Positions 25,542-34,784 of a stretch of 64,000 nucleotides of DNA are shown here, piece after piece. The stretch's first letter is position 1; each line of letters starts with the position of its first letter. The notes under the pieces are model-generated. The model worked only from the letters and a program-made list of their open reading frames with translations, was not told the origin of the DNA and made no database searches. The DNA is taken from positions 551,515 through 615,514 of the forward strand of contig NZ_FNGS01000001.1 in the NCBI RefSeq assembly GCF_900103285.1, in the 5' to 3' direction. Position numbers and translations under genes: made by a program. This DNA comes from Siphonobacter aquaeclarae. GTDB lineage: Bacteria > Bacteroidota > Bacteroidia > Cytophagales > Spirosomataceae.

Positions 25542-28500
25542 TTAAAAACCAACGTTTACGGTAAACAGGACGCTCCGCAGCGCCGGATAGGTGAAGCCCG
25601 AGAAGCCATCGACATTGCTGCCGCTGCTCATTGTACTCGCCTCAGGATCGTATCCGGAGTACCCTGTCCAGAGTACCAGGTTGTTGCCGGTGACACTGAG
25701 ACGGGCATTCTTCACGAACGATCCCTTCAACAGAGCCGCCGGCAATGAATACGCCAGGCCGACCGACCGCAGGCGTACCCACGAGGCGTCCTCGATGAAA
25801 TTCTCGGACGCTCCGCGGTGCACGTTCCGGTAAAAGCCGTTTCCGTAGTTCACACCATCGGGTCCGACGCCCTGGCCCAGCCAGACGGCTTTGGTATTCC
25901 GGGACCCGTCGGCCAGCACGCCGTCAAATACCTTGACATCGTTGCGGTCTTCGGTGTATTTCGCGATTCCGAAAGCAGAAAAGAAGTTACCCATCTGGTT
26001 GTACCGCTTCTGGCCGACGCGGGCGTCAAACAGCGCCGTCAGCGAAAAGTTTTTGTATCGCAACGTGTTGTTCAACCCGGCGAGCCACTTCGGTTGGGTA
26101 TTGCCAAGCAGTTTCTGGGCGGAGCTGATGACGGGGAAGCCGTTGGCTCCGATGACGACGGCCCGGTTTTTGTCGAGTACACCCGGTATTTCTTCCGATG
26201 CCGTTGGGTAGTACCGCTGATAAGCCCGGCCATAGAGGTTACCGTAGGCCATACCGGGTACGAGTTTCATCGTCACGGTCGAGTTGGCATAGCCGTATTC
26301 GGAAGCATAGTTGATCTCCGTCAGGCCCTCTCGGATGCTGAGTACCTTGTTTCGGTTGGCGGAGAAATTCAGGCTGACATCCCAGGAAAAATCTCTTGAC
26401 TGAATGGGCGTACCCCGCAGCACCAGTTCCACACCCCGGTTGCGCATCTGCCCGGAGTTAATGGCGGCCTGGACATAGCCCGTCGTGGAGCTGACATTCA
26501 CCTGAATAATCTGGTCTTTGCTGACGGAGTTGTAGAAGGTAAAGTCAAGGCCGAGCCGTTTTTTGAGGAAGCTCAGTTCTACTCCGGCCTCCCAGGTATC
26601 GGTAAATTCAGGGCGCAGGTCGGGGTTGCCGAGCAATGAGCCGCGTGTGAAGCCCGTCATTCCCGACGGCAAACTCTGGTAGGCCGCATAGCCGTTGGCC
26701 GTGGAATAGGGCGCGGCATCCTTCCCGATTTTCGCGTAAGACGCCCGCAGTTTCCCCATCGTAATGAACTGAGGCAGGTTCAGGTGCTGGGAGAAAAGGT
26801 ACCCGAGACTTGCCGAGGGATAAAAGAAAGAGTTATTCGGCGATTGCAGCGACGAGGTAATATCGTTCCGGCCCGTCAGCGTCAGGAAGAGATAATCCTT
26901 GTAATCGAGCGTCAGTTCGCCGAACAGACCCATCAACCGGTAGTCTTCACCACCCTGGCTGGCGACGATGGTCTTCGCGTTGCGGAGGTCGAAATAGTTG
27001 TATACCGTCAGCTCTGTCCCGTCGATGCCGAAGCTTCGCACTTTCCGGTCGTAGAGGTCGTGCCCCAGGCGCAGAGTAGTATTGAGTGACTGGCCGAACT
27101 TATGCGTCGCGGCGGCGGAGAAGGTGGAAGTAATCGCCCGGAAGTTGGCGTGGTGCTGCTTCACGAAACCCAATCCGTTGTCTTCAAACGGAATTTCGTT
27201 GGCAATACCCATCGGTCCCGGCGCCGTAAAAAGGCGGTCTTCCGAGTAGGTATCCAGACCGGCGCGGTAGTTGAATGTCAGCCAGCTCAGCGGCGTATAG
27301 GTAAATCCGGCGCCGCCAATGAAGCGGTTGACGTTGTCCTTGAAACGATTCGTCATAGCCGCGTAGATCGGGTTGCCGTTGTCCACCGAATAGGCGTTCA
27401 TGGACCCGTCGGCTTTCTGGTAATCGCGGACATCGTAGCGGGGAGACCAGTAGCTCAGCAACTCGCTGTACCGGTTGGCGTTATAGCGGTCGCCCCCGGA
27501 ATTGACGAAACTCAGGTTCACGGAAGTTGAAAACTGGTCGCTGATTTTCGCCTGGGTATTCAGGCGGAGCGTGAGTTTCTTGTAGTTCGTAAACGGAATA
27601 ATTCCCTCCTGCGAAAGGTGTGAAACCGAGGACAGGTACGTAATCCGGTCTGAACCACCTGAAAAGGAGATGTTATTCTGAAATTGAGAACCCGTCTGGT
27701 ACGCGTCCTTGAACTGATTGTAGAGCTTTTTCGGGTGAGTAGGGTCAATTTTGACCGCCTCTTCTACCGTCGGACCGAACGAAGGCCAGAAGCTTTTCGG
27801 GTCGTACACGCCCATCCAGCCGATGGTATATTTATCCTGCACTTCAGGCAGTTTATTCGGGGAATCGAAGCCATAGCTGCCGGTATAATTCACGCGCATA
27901 GCGCCGGCTTTGCCTGATTTCGTGGTGATAACAACTACCCCATTCGCGCCGCGGAGACCGTACAGCGCCGTGGCCGCGCCGCCTTTGAGGATATTGATGG
28001 TTTCGATGTCGTCGGGGTTGATATCGGCCGCCCGGTTGGTCATGCCCCGGCTGGCAGTTTCGTCGCCGCCCTGGGTGGAAGTTGAGTTGTCGAGCAGGAC
28101 GCCGTCAACCACAAACAGCGGCTGGTTATCCCGGCCTACGTCAATCGAGTTGATTCCGCGGATGAGAATGCGGGCGCCCTGACCGGGCGCACCTCCGGTA
28201 CCGGAGATGGTTACCCCGGCTACTTTTCCCTGAAGGGCGTTGACCATGTTGGTCTGCCGGTTCTGCATGAGTTCGTCGGAACTGACGCTCTGGGCGGCAT
28301 AACCGAGCGCTTTTTTCTCCCGGCTGATGCCGAGCGCGGTGACGACTACTTCGTTGAGCGCGGTGTTGTAGGGTTTGAGCCGGACGTCGATAACGGTACG
28401 TCCGCTCACCGGTACTTCCTGTGTCGTAAAACCGACGGAACTGAACACCAGAACGGGGTTCCCGGAGCTGGTCAACGCGAAGGAGTACTGCCCTTTCCCG

Positions 28501-28664
28501 TCGGTCACCGTACCCTGGGACGTTCCTTTGACGTAGACGTTTACTCCGGGAACGGGCGAGGCATCCGCCTCCGAAGTAACGGTACCGCTGACCTGAACGC
28601 GTTGAGCGACGGCAGCACTACCAAACAGCAAGAGTATCAGGTAAGTGTGTAAAGTTTTACGCAT
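25542..28664 (-). CDS. SusC/RagA TonB-linked outer-membrane protein, second pair
   Basis: A 1040-residue protein with signal peptide, then the carboxypeptidase-like domain (about 22-110, VPGVNVYVKGTSQGTVTDGK). The plug is typical of the SusC subgroup with TALGISREKKALGYAAQSVS, PGQGARILIRGINSI and ANGVVVITTKSG, followed by a C-terminal barrel. It lacks an STN domain, unlike the SusC at 7763, so it is not wired to an anti-sigma factor. Cotranscribed with the SusD downstream. Confidence 0.94.
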   Translation of the reverse strand: MRKTLHTYLILLLFGSAAVAQRVQVSGTVTSEADASPVPGVNVYVKGTSQGTVTDGKGQYSFALTSSGNPVLVFSSVGFTTQEVPVSGRTVIDVRLKPYNTALNEVVVTALGISREKKALGYAAQSVSSDELMQNRQTNMVNALQGKVAGVTISGTGGAPGQGARILIRGINSIDVGRDNQPLFVVDGVLLDNSTSTQGGDETASRGMTNRAADINPDDIETINILKGGAATALYGLRGANGVVVITTKSGKAGAMRVNYTGSYGFDSPNKLPEVQDKYTIGWMGVYDPKSFWPSFGPTVEEAVKIDPTHPKKLYNQFKDAYQTGSQFQNNISFSGGSDRITYLSSVSHLSQEGIIPFTNYKKLTLRLNTQAKISDQFSTSVNLSFVNSGGDRYNANRYSELLSYWSPRYDVRDYQKADGSMNAYSVDNGNPIYAAMTNRFKDNVNRFIGGAGFTYTPLSWLTFNYRAGLDTYSEDRLFTAPGPMGIANEIPFEDNGLGFVKQHHANFRAITSTFSAAATHKFGQSLNTTLRLGHDLYDRKVRSFGIDGTELTVYNYFDLRNAKTIVASQGGEDYRLMGLFGELTLDYKDYLFLTLTGRNDITSSLQSPNNSFFYPSASLGYLFSQHLNLPQFITMGKLRASYAKIGKDAAPYSTANGYAAYQSLPSGMTGFTRGSLLGNPDLRPEFTDTWEAGVELSFLKKRLGLDFTFYNSVSKDQIIQVNVSSTTGYVQAAINSGQMRNRGVELVLRGTPIQSRDFSWDVSLNFSANRNKVLSIREGLTEINYASEYGYANSTVTMKLVPGMAYGNLYGRAYQRYYPTASEEIPGVLDKNRAVVIGANGFPVISSAQKLLGNTQPKWLAGLNNTLRYKNFSLTALFDARVGQKRYNQMGNFFSAFGIAKYTEDRNDVKVFDGVLADGSRNTKAVWLGQGVGPDGVNYGNGFYRNVHRGASENFIEDASWVRLRSVGLAYSLPAALLKGSFVKNARLSVTGNNLVLWTGYSGYDPEASTMSSGSNVDGFSGFTYPALRSVLFTVNVGF

Positions 28665-28761
28665 TTTTCGATGGGTGAAGTGAATAAAAGTAATTACCTA
28701 CTGCAAGGTGAGGGATTTTTGGTAGGAAGAAAAGGGTACGTTACCGAAAAGTTTCGGGATA

Positions 28762-28838
28762 ATGCCAGGTTTATGGCAGGCGGGGAAGATCCCCGGGCCG
28801 ACGCCCGGGGTTACCGGAGTTTGACCCCTTCAGGGTCA
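28762..28838. repeat. cluster of short GC-rich palindromes (REP-like)
   Basis: Hairpins lie side by side. TGCCA/TGGCA spans 28763-28778. CCCCGGGC (28791-28798) pairs with GCCCGGGG (28803-28810), perfect with a 4-nt loop. TGACCC (28822-28827) pairs with GGGTCA (28833-28838). The cluster sits between two minus-strand TonB-type genes. Its density of palindromes resembles intergenic REP elements. Confidence 0.55.
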
Positions 28839-28851
28839 GCCCGGCACAACG

Positions 28852-28878
28852 AAAAAAGACTCCGTCTCCGGAGCCTTT
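28852..28878 (-). terminator. terminator of the NiCoT-TonB receptor transcript
   Basis: On the minus strand AGGCTCCG and CGGAGTCT (one G-T pair) form an 8-bp stem with a short loop followed by six T residues. It lies 55 bp after the receptor stop codon. Confidence 0.75.
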
Positions 28879-28932
28879 CTTCAGGTAGTTTTAAGCAGAT
28901 GGGGATAGATAATTCCTGTACACAGGTATTCC

Positions 28933-31065
28933 TCAAAATACGATCCCATACCTCAGCGAAACCGCTCTTCCCGCCAAATTATACCCGCGTTTTTCGTAGT
29001 AATTTTCGTCGGTAATGTTAGTGATAGCGAACGTGACGGAGTGGTTTTTCCGGAAACGCCAGGAAGCCGATGCATCCGCCGCCGCATAAGGAGCATACTC
29101 GATTTCAGGGCTTTCTACATCGGTATAGTCGATATCCTTCCGGACGCCTGTCCACCGGGCAGATAGCCGTACCCGGAACTGCTTCAGGTCGTCGTATTCT
29201 ACTCCGATTTGTCCGTTGCTACGGGCGACGTTCATGACGTCCCGTACAACTACCGACCGGTCCGTCCCGACAATATCCTCCGTCGCCCGGAACATAACCG
29301 TCGCATTGGCAAACACGCGCAGGGAGTATTTATACTGTGTTTTTGCGCCGAAATCATATGCTCCTTCGGCTTCAAGGCCGCGGATACGTGAACCGGCGGC
29401 GTTGACGAACGTCGTCCGGGAAACGATCACATCGCCGTTTGCAAGCGGTTCATTCACCTGTTGCACGACCTTCGCAATACGGTTGGTGACTTCGGTTGAA
29501 AAGTACGTAATTCCGCCGGAGAGGCCATTTTTGGCGTTCCGATAGCCGAGCGCTGCATCCCAGCTGACACTGCTTTCGTTTTTCAGGTCAGGGTTTCCAC
29601 TGGTTATGGCGATCTTGCCGGCAGTTGTCCGCGCTTCCACATAACCTGCTACACTATACGCGTCTGTTGTGACAAAGGCGCGGCCCACCGTTCCGCTTAC
29701 CCGGAAGTATTTCGGGAGCTGGTATACCAGGCCGAGGTTCGGACTCCAGAAGGCATTTGCTTTTTTCCCCGGCTTATACGCGCTGAGCAGCGGCGTTTCC
29801 CTGACATCGAACGTACTATTGTCATACCGTAACCCCGGCTGAACCGTCAGCCGGTTAAACGTCAGCATGGCCTGCGCGTATACGGCCGAGGAAATCAGGG
29901 CATAGTCGGGCTGCGTTGGCGCACGCTCTGTCGTGGCATCTGACCAGCGGCGGCCTTTCGTCGAGGCATCCAGGTAATCGTATCCGAAAACGACCGAATG
30001 TGCTCCGATCGTCCATATATCCTTGATTTGCAGACCCGTCCAGGCGTTGGCAGTACGGTTTGAGCGATAGGGCGCAATGGCTTTTCCGCCGGAATTCAAG
30101 GTATAATTGGCATTGGATTCGTCTGCGGTGAAAACACGGAGCGTCGGCCGGTGATATGCGCCGATTTTCCCCGAAACAGCCAGTTCCAGGGCATTCCGCT
30201 GGACGTCTTTGCTGCTGGCGTCGGTAGTACCGGAGGAAATTTCTCCGGGTGATTGCACGTTTTTCGCTTCAAAACGATCGCCGCGCACATCCATCCGCCA
30301 TCCCTCCGTCAGTTGATAGCCCAGGCGGAGACCACCGGAATAGTAATGCAGCTGGGTATTGGGACGTACCTGCCCGTCGCCCTGCCGGTCGTCCACCTCG
30401 GCTGACGGCTTGTTCGTGTAGTTTTTCACCGCTGTACCAAAGCCGAAGAGGTTGCGAAGCAGGTTATCCCCCCCGATCCGGAAATCTGCCGAACGCTCGA
30501 CATAACCGAAAGACAGGTCATAATCCAGCCGCTTTGTGAGGTTTCCGCCCGACGATAGACCAGCCTGAAGCGTACGAAAACTACCGTAATCGAGGTAGGC
30601 GGAGCCACCGGGCTCACCTGTCGACCGCCGTGTAATCACATTTATCACACCGCCCATCGCCTGGGAACCGTATAGTGCCGAAGCCGTGCCTTTGAGTACT
30701 TCCACGCGTTCGACCCCCGTCAGCATGAGCGTAGCCAGGTTCGTCGCGCCCGCCGGGCGACCGTCCACCAGCAGCAACGTACGCTGATTTAACCCGGAAA
30801 ACTGCGGCCGGAAGCCACGGATACCAATTCCCGCCGAAAGATTGGGATACTGGATGATATTGACGGCGGCCGTTTTTTTGAGAAGATCCGGGAGGTCTGC
30901 CGCCGGTACCAGCGCGATGTCCTGTCTCGAAATAGTCACTAATTTTTGGGGGATTTTGTCGAGACGGGTTTCCGACCGGGTAGCGGAAACCACCACCGGA
31001 TCAAGTACGCGAACCGAATCCGCCGGCGTCGCCGCCAGCGTGAGCATCAAAAGGGAAGTATACAT
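28933..31065 (-). CDS. TonB-dependent receptor, BtuB-like, in a cobalamin-riboswitch operon
   Basis: A 710-residue outer-membrane transporter. The ATG at 31065 is preferred over the adjacent in-frame TTG; it shares a base with the TGA of the permease gene (TGATG coupling). The TonB box/plug region reads VLDPVVVSATRSETRLDKIP, followed by RGFRPQFSGLNQRTLLLVDG, VERVEVLKGTASALYGSQAM and GGVINVITRR; the C-terminus ends in aromatic-rich barrel strands. Since a cobalamin riboswitch and a metal permease head the operon, corrinoid or cobalt chelates are the likely cargo (inference from regulation). Confidence 0.9.
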   Translation of the reverse strand: MYTSLLMLTLAATPADSVRVLDPVVVSATRSETRLDKIPQKLVTISRQDIALVPAADLPDLLKKTAAVNIIQYPNLSAGIGIRGFRPQFSGLNQRTLLLVDGRPAGATNLATLMLTGVERVEVLKGTASALYGSQAMGGVINVITRRSTGEPGGSAYLDYGSFRTLQAGLSSGGNLTKRLDYDLSFGYVERSADFRIGGDNLLRNLFGFGTAVKNYTNKPSAEVDDRQGDGQVRPNTQLHYYSGGLRLGYQLTEGWRMDVRGDRFEAKNVQSPGEISSGTTDASSKDVQRNALELAVSGKIGAYHRPTLRVFTADESNANYTLNSGGKAIAPYRSNRTANAWTGLQIKDIWTIGAHSVVFGYDYLDASTKGRRWSDATTERAPTQPDYALISSAVYAQAMLTFNRLTVQPGLRYDNSTFDVRETPLLSAYKPGKKANAFWSPNLGLVYQLPKYFRVSGTVGRAFVTTDAYSVAGYVEARTTAGKIAITSGNPDLKNESSVSWDAALGYRNAKNGLSGGITYFSTEVTNRIAKVVQQVNEPLANGDVIVSRTTFVNAAGSRIRGLEAEGAYDFGAKTQYKYSLRVFANATVMFRATEDIVGTDRSVVVRDVMNVARSNGQIGVEYDDLKQFRVRLSARWTGVRKDIDYTDVESPEIEYAPYAAADASASWRFRKNHSVTFAITNITDENYYEKRGYNLAGRAVSLRYGIVF

Positions 31066-31664
31066 CAAAGAGAAGAAAAGGATTCAAACAAAGTCACCAG
31101 GCCCACCAGTATCGAAAACAGGCCGAGCCCGATACGGATGCCGTTGAGCGACGGCATGTGGGTCCATTTCCGGAAAGAAACGGCCAGAAAACATCCGTAG
31201 AGCGTCATCGCAAGCAAAATGGCGGCGCTCTGAAAGACAATTACCCAGACGGCCGTCGCCGTATCTTCTGCCGCCAGCGTCAGCGCGGCCGTGCAGGCGG
31301 CGCCTGTCCCGGCCAGCCCGTGGATCATGCCGACGCCGAACGAACGGCCCGCGAGGGGTTTTGCGGGTGTATTACGGCGGAGGATGGCATTCGCGCCGAG
31401 GGCGATCATCAGCGGCCCGACGACCCACTCCGCATACGCGCTGACATTTTCCGACAGCTGCGATTTCAGTAACAAAATCAGGCAGGCAAATACAATCAGC
31501 GTAAAGGCATGGCCCAGCGCCCACTGAGAAGACCGCCAGATGACTTTCCTTACCTGGCTTCGGTCTTTTTCGTCCGATAAAACGGAGACAGCCGCCAGGT
31601 GATCCGGCTCAAAAGAATGCTGGACGCCCAGCGCCAGCGAATCAATCAGTAAAGGGTAAAGCAT
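31065..31664 (-). CDS. NiCoT/UreH-type nickel/cobalt permease
   Basis: A 199-residue inner-membrane protein with about six helices. The N-terminal helix has ALGVQHSFEPDHLAAVSVLS; H16-x4-D21-H22 is the HX4DH signature of nickel/cobalt transporters. A second polar helix carries GMIHGLAGTGAACTAALTL. Regulation by a cobalamin riboswitch argues for cobalt as the physiological substrate. It is coupled with the TonB receptor downstream. It is short for classical NiCoT (8 helices), so UreH/HupE-like assignment is the alternative. Confidence 0.85.
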   Translation of the reverse strand: MLYPLLIDSLALGVQHSFEPDHLAAVSVLSDEKDRSQVRKVIWRSSQWALGHAFTLIVFACLILLLKSQLSENVSAYAEWVVGPLMIALGANAILRRNTPAKPLAGRSFGVGMIHGLAGTGAACTAALTLAAEDTATAVWVIVFQSAAILLAMTLYGCFLAVSFRKWTHMPSLNGIRIGLGLFSILVGLVTLFESFSSL

Positions 31665-31667
31665 ACT

Positions 31668-31689
31668 CCCGTGCTTTTAAACCCACGGG
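31668..31689 (-). promoter_or_regulatory. hairpin hiding the ribosome-binding site of the cobalt permease
   Basis: On the minus strand CCCGTG and CACGGG enclose a 10-nt loop. The 3' arm overlaps the GGGAG ribosome-binding sequence 5 nt before the ATG. This is a likely translational expression platform for the cobalamin riboswitch upstream. Confidence 0.5.
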
Positions 31690-31771
31690 CAAAGGCAAGA
31701 CGGACACAGCCTGCAAAAGGCTCTGCAACCAGCTTCCCCACCTTTTTTCCCGAAGGCGATGAACGAATACC

Positions 31772-31998
31772 GGAAAGGCAGGTCTTCTGGCTTACCCCTC
31801 TCTTCACAGCCTTCCCGCGGGTGAGCGCAGTGGCGTCGGGGTGAAGAGTTTTCGGTTTGGGGTTTTCTGTTTTCAGTTGGCGGGACAACATTAACCGTAA
31901 ACTGGCAACAGAAAACCGAAAACTGAACAAGGTTTACAGCAGCGGGTACTGCTCCGGTTTTTCACCGGATTCCCTATTAAATCCTTTGGGAAAAGGAT
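31772..31998 (-). ncRNA. cobalamin riboswitch 1 (controls the NiCoT and TonB receptor genes)
   Basis: On the minus strand the class-I cobalamin aptamer is plain: TTAATAGGGAATCCGGTG, CCCGCTGCTGTAA, GCCACTG, CGGGAAGGC and the B12 box GCCAGAAGACCTGCC, in that order. Between CTGTAA and GCCACTG there is an unusually long insert built of GAAAACTG-type repeats (31846-31937). CTCTTCAC and GTGAAGAG form the stem flanking the GCCACTG segment. It should lower expression of the permease and receptor when adenosylcobalamin is plentiful. Confidence 0.95.
31846..31937. repeat. palindromic GAAAACTGAAAACCG-type repeat, copy B, inside riboswitch 1
   Basis: AGTTTTCGGTTT at the left is complemented by AAACCGAAAACT-like sequence at the right, with inner units GTTTTCTGTTTTCAGTT and GTAAACTGGCAACAG. 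The left arm matches the start of copy A and the complement of copy C. It lies wholly within the variable arm of the aptamer. Confidence 0.8.
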
Positions 31999-32084
31999 AC
32001 CGTTTCCGGCCGCGATATTACGCCAATTCGACCGGAATCCGGTATATTCGTCGGCTAAAACGTTCTTTCTTTATTTCTTCCAAC

Positions 32085-32276
32085 AGGAAAAGGTTCTGCT
32101 TAACAGCGGATTAATAGGGAATCGTGTGTGAATCACGAGCTGTCGTGCAACTGTAAGTAACCGGAGGACGGAAGCCATGCTTTCCCCTCACATCCGGATC
32201 GGCGTTATCTCCACTGTTCTTTCGGGAATGGGAAGGAGGATTCGGGTGGTACAAGTCAGGAGACCTGCCTTTTTCG
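32085..32276 (+). ncRNA. cobalamin riboswitch 2 (controls TonB receptor-cobB-cobN operon)
   Basis: The plus-strand aptamer has TTAATAGGGAATCGTGTGTG, GTCGTGCAACTGTAA, CCACTG, GGGAATGGGAAGG and the B12 box AGTCAGGAGACCTGCC. P1 can form between GGAAAAGG (32086-32093) and CCTTTTTC (32268-32275). The variable arm between CTGTAA and CCACTG is about 55 nt and does not contain the GAAAACTG repeat. It is divergent from riboswitch 1 with under 100 bp between them, so both leaders share one intergenic promoter region. Confidence 0.95.
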
Positions 32277-32282
32277 GTGCGG

Positions 32283-32383
32283 ACGATGCCTTCACGGGTG
32301 AGGCAAGTCAGGGTTGGCTTTCAGGATGTTCCGCTCCGGAACACCCCTGTTTCTCCTTTTCTTTCCCGCCGCTGCGGCATCGT
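32283..32383 (+). promoter_or_regulatory. candidate expression platform of riboswitch 2
   Basis: ACGATGCC (32283-32290) can pair with GGCATCGT (32376-32383), or its 3' half can join the local hairpin TGCCTTCAC/GTGAGGCA (32287-32305). Between them a stem with TGTTCC/GGAACA and CAGG/CCTG (32322-32349) is followed by a T-rich run, resembling a weak terminator. The alternatives are mutually exclusive. Confidence 0.45.
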
Positions 32384-32428
32384 GAAATATAGCTGGGGCT
32401 TGTTTTTCATTCCCAAAAACAATCTTTT

Positions 32429-34780
32429 ATGCTATTCACGTCTACCTGTCGCTCACGATTTGGCGTCAGTTTGTTCTTTTTATGGTTTTCTGCTTGTTCT
32501 GTTTTTGCCCAGACCGGCCGTCTCAAAGGCATTGTGCGCTCGGCGCAGGGCGGGTTTATTGCCGGAGCGGCGATCCGTATCGAGGGTAGTACCCGCGGCG
32601 CTTCTACCGGCGACGACGGCCGGTTCGAATTCCGGAAACTCCCCGCCGGGCCCTATTCCCTGCGTATCAGCGCGATAGGGTATCAACCTGTCACACAGGC
32701 GGTTACAATACGATCGGACGAGGTAACAACAGTCCGGGTCTCCCTGTTACATGAAATCCGCGAGCTGTCAGAAGTGACCGTATCCTCTCAGCGTATCACG
32801 CCGTTTGTTTCGCTTAACAAGCTCGACGTACCGGCCCGTGATCTTCCGGTGACGACCAGCGCCGTCACCCAGCTCACCCTCGCTCAGCGCGGAAGCGATG
32901 ATCTCGGCGACGCGCTTAAGAATACCACCGGCGTTCGTTCAAACAATACCTATGGTGGATTTCAACATTTTACGATTCGGGGCTTTAACAATTTTGTGTT
33001 ACTGGTCGACGGAGTACGGGACGAACGTCATAACATTTCCACCAGCGCGCCAAACACCAACCTGGCCAATGTCGAACGCATCGAAGTACTGAAAGGCCCG
33101 GCCTCGGTTCTTTTCGGGCATTCTGCGCTGGGAGGCGTGATCAATATTGTCCGGAAAAAACCTACTGCTGACTTTCAGGGTGATTTCTCCGCCAGCTACG
33201 GCAGCTACCAGACCCGGCGCCTGCGGGCCGGAGCAGGCGGAGCGCTGACCAATACGCTGCGGTACCGCGTCGATTTGGGGACCTCCGACGCCGACGGCTT
33301 CCGGCAGGCCGGCGCGCAGACCAACAATGCCTATGCTGCGCTGGAGTTTACACCGACAACGAAAGACTATTTCTTACTGACCGTCGGCGCCAACGACGAT
33401 CACTACCGTACCGATACGGGGCTGCCCGTACTTCCCGACGGCACGCTCGTGCCGGGAATGAGCCGGAATACCCGGTACAACGACCCTGCGGACTTTCTCA
33501 AGCATAAACGTACCGACTATCAGCTGCGCTACGTACGTGAGCTGGGTCCGAACCTGCATCTGTCCGATCAGCTCTCTTATTCCTCGGATAATATCGACTA
33601 CCTGTCGACCGAGCAGCTCACCTTCAACGCCCGGAAAGACTCGCTCACGCGTTCTTCCCCCCTGTATTTCAACCACTTGACCAAGCCGTTGCAGAACCAG
33701 CTGGAGCTGACATACGACCTGTCGTCCGGAAAAATCAAACAAAAACTCCTCGTCGGTTACTCCTTCAGCCTGCTCGACCGGAAAACCTACAGCGCCACCC
33801 TGACCGGTCCGGGCAAAGGCGCGAAAATACCGGTTGCTAATCCCATTCTGAATCAGGGCTACCTCGGCTATACTCCTACCCTTTACCGGGCAAGCGACGA
33901 AACCGTGCATGGATTTTACCTGCAGGACTGGCTTAGCCTCACAGAAAAGTGGAAGGCGCTGGTAGGGTTGCGTTATGATTCCTTCGCGGGAACATATTAT
34001 ACGGATAAAGTCGATGCCAACCGGAACGTGACCGAAAAAGGCGCGAAAACCACGATCCGGACCGGCGCGCTTACGTATCGCGCAGGGCTTGTGTATCAGC
34101 CTGTCACGCCACTTTCCGTCTACGCATCGTACGCTACCTACTTCAAGCCCTCGCGGCGGATTGCTCCGAACGGCGAGACCTTCGACCCCGAAACCGGCTT
34201 CCAGGGCGAAGCCGGAGCGCGGCTCGAACTGTCATCCCGCTGGACCGCTACCCTTGCCGCGTACTACATGCGGAAAGACAACCAGGTGGAAAGCCTGGCC
34301 GGCGGTGTTTACAAACGCATCGGTTCGGCAGAGTCCAAAGGCGGAGAGGTGGAGTTGCATGGAAATCCCCTTACGGGATTGGAAATAACAGCCGGGTATA
34401 CCTATACGCGTGCAAAATACCTGCCGTTTTCGGGGAGTGAGGTGAATCCCGTCGCCGGAAACCGCATGGTACTCGCGCCGGAGCATATGGCGAATGCCTG
34501 GGTCCATTACGAGCGCCGCGGCGGCCTGCTTTCCGGGTGGAGCGTCGGCGCCGGATTGAATGCCCAGAGCGATACCTATGCCAACAGCGCCAATACCTAT
34601 GTGCTCCCGGCCTATGCGACGGCGGATGTGTCGCTCGGATACCGGATCGGGAAAATCGGCCTCCAGCTCAATGTGAACAACGTTTTCGACAAGGCTTATT
34701 TCACCAACGTCATCATTACCAACCAGTTTTATCCGGGAATGCCGCGCAATTACCTCCTGACGATGCGGTATTCCTTCTGA
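32429..34780 (+). CDS. TonB-dependent receptor (siderophore-receptor type) under a cobalamin riboswitch
   Basis: A 783-residue outer-membrane transporter. Signal peptide to about residue 28, then a carboxypeptidase-regulatory-like domain (QTGRLKGIVRSAQGGFIAGA), and a plug with VTVSSQRITPFVSLNKLDVP, TTGVRSNNTYGGFQHFTIRG and VERIEVLKGPASVLFGHSAL. The barrel ends in YPGMPRNYLLTMRYSF, as in FhuA/FecA-type siderophore receptors. The riboswitch places it in corrinoid or cobalt acquisition rather than iron uptake, possibly binding a cobalt-chelating metallophore. The PepSY membrane protein follows after 4 bp. Confidence 0.92.
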   Translation: MLFTSTCRSRFGVSLFFLWFSACSVFAQTGRLKGIVRSAQGGFIAGAAIRIEGSTRGASTGDDGRFEFRKLPAGPYSLRISAIGYQPVTQAVTIRSDEVTTVRVSLLHEIRELSEVTVSSQRITPFVSLNKLDVPARDLPVTTSAVTQLTLAQRGSDDLGDALKNTTGVRSNNTYGGFQHFTIRGFNNFVLLVDGVRDERHNISTSAPNTNLANVERIEVLKGPASVLFGHSALGGVINIVRKKPTADFQGDFSASYGSYQTRRLRAGAGGALTNTLRYRVDLGTSDADGFRQAGAQTNNAYAALEFTPTTKDYFLLTVGANDDHYRTDTGLPVLPDGTLVPGMSRNTRYNDPADFLKHKRTDYQLRYVRELGPNLHLSDQLSYSSDNIDYLSTEQLTFNARKDSLTRSSPLYFNHLTKPLQNQLELTYDLSSGKIKQKLLVGYSFSLLDRKTYSATLTGPGKGAKIPVANPILNQGYLGYTPTLYRASDETVHGFYLQDWLSLTEKWKALVGLRYDSFAGTYYTDKVDANRNVTEKGAKTTIRTGALTYRAGLVYQPVTPLSVYASYATYFKPSRRIAPNGETFDPETGFQGEAGARLELSSRWTATLAAYYMRKDNQVESLAGGVYKRIGSAESKGGEVELHGNPLTGLEITAGYTYTRAKYLPFSGSEVNPVAGNRMVLAPEHMANAWVHYERRGGLLSGWSVGAGLNAQSDTYANSANTYVLPAYATADVSLGYRIGKIGLQLNVNNVFDKAYFTNVIITNQFYPGMPRNYLLTMRYSF

Positions 34781-34784
34781 TCCG

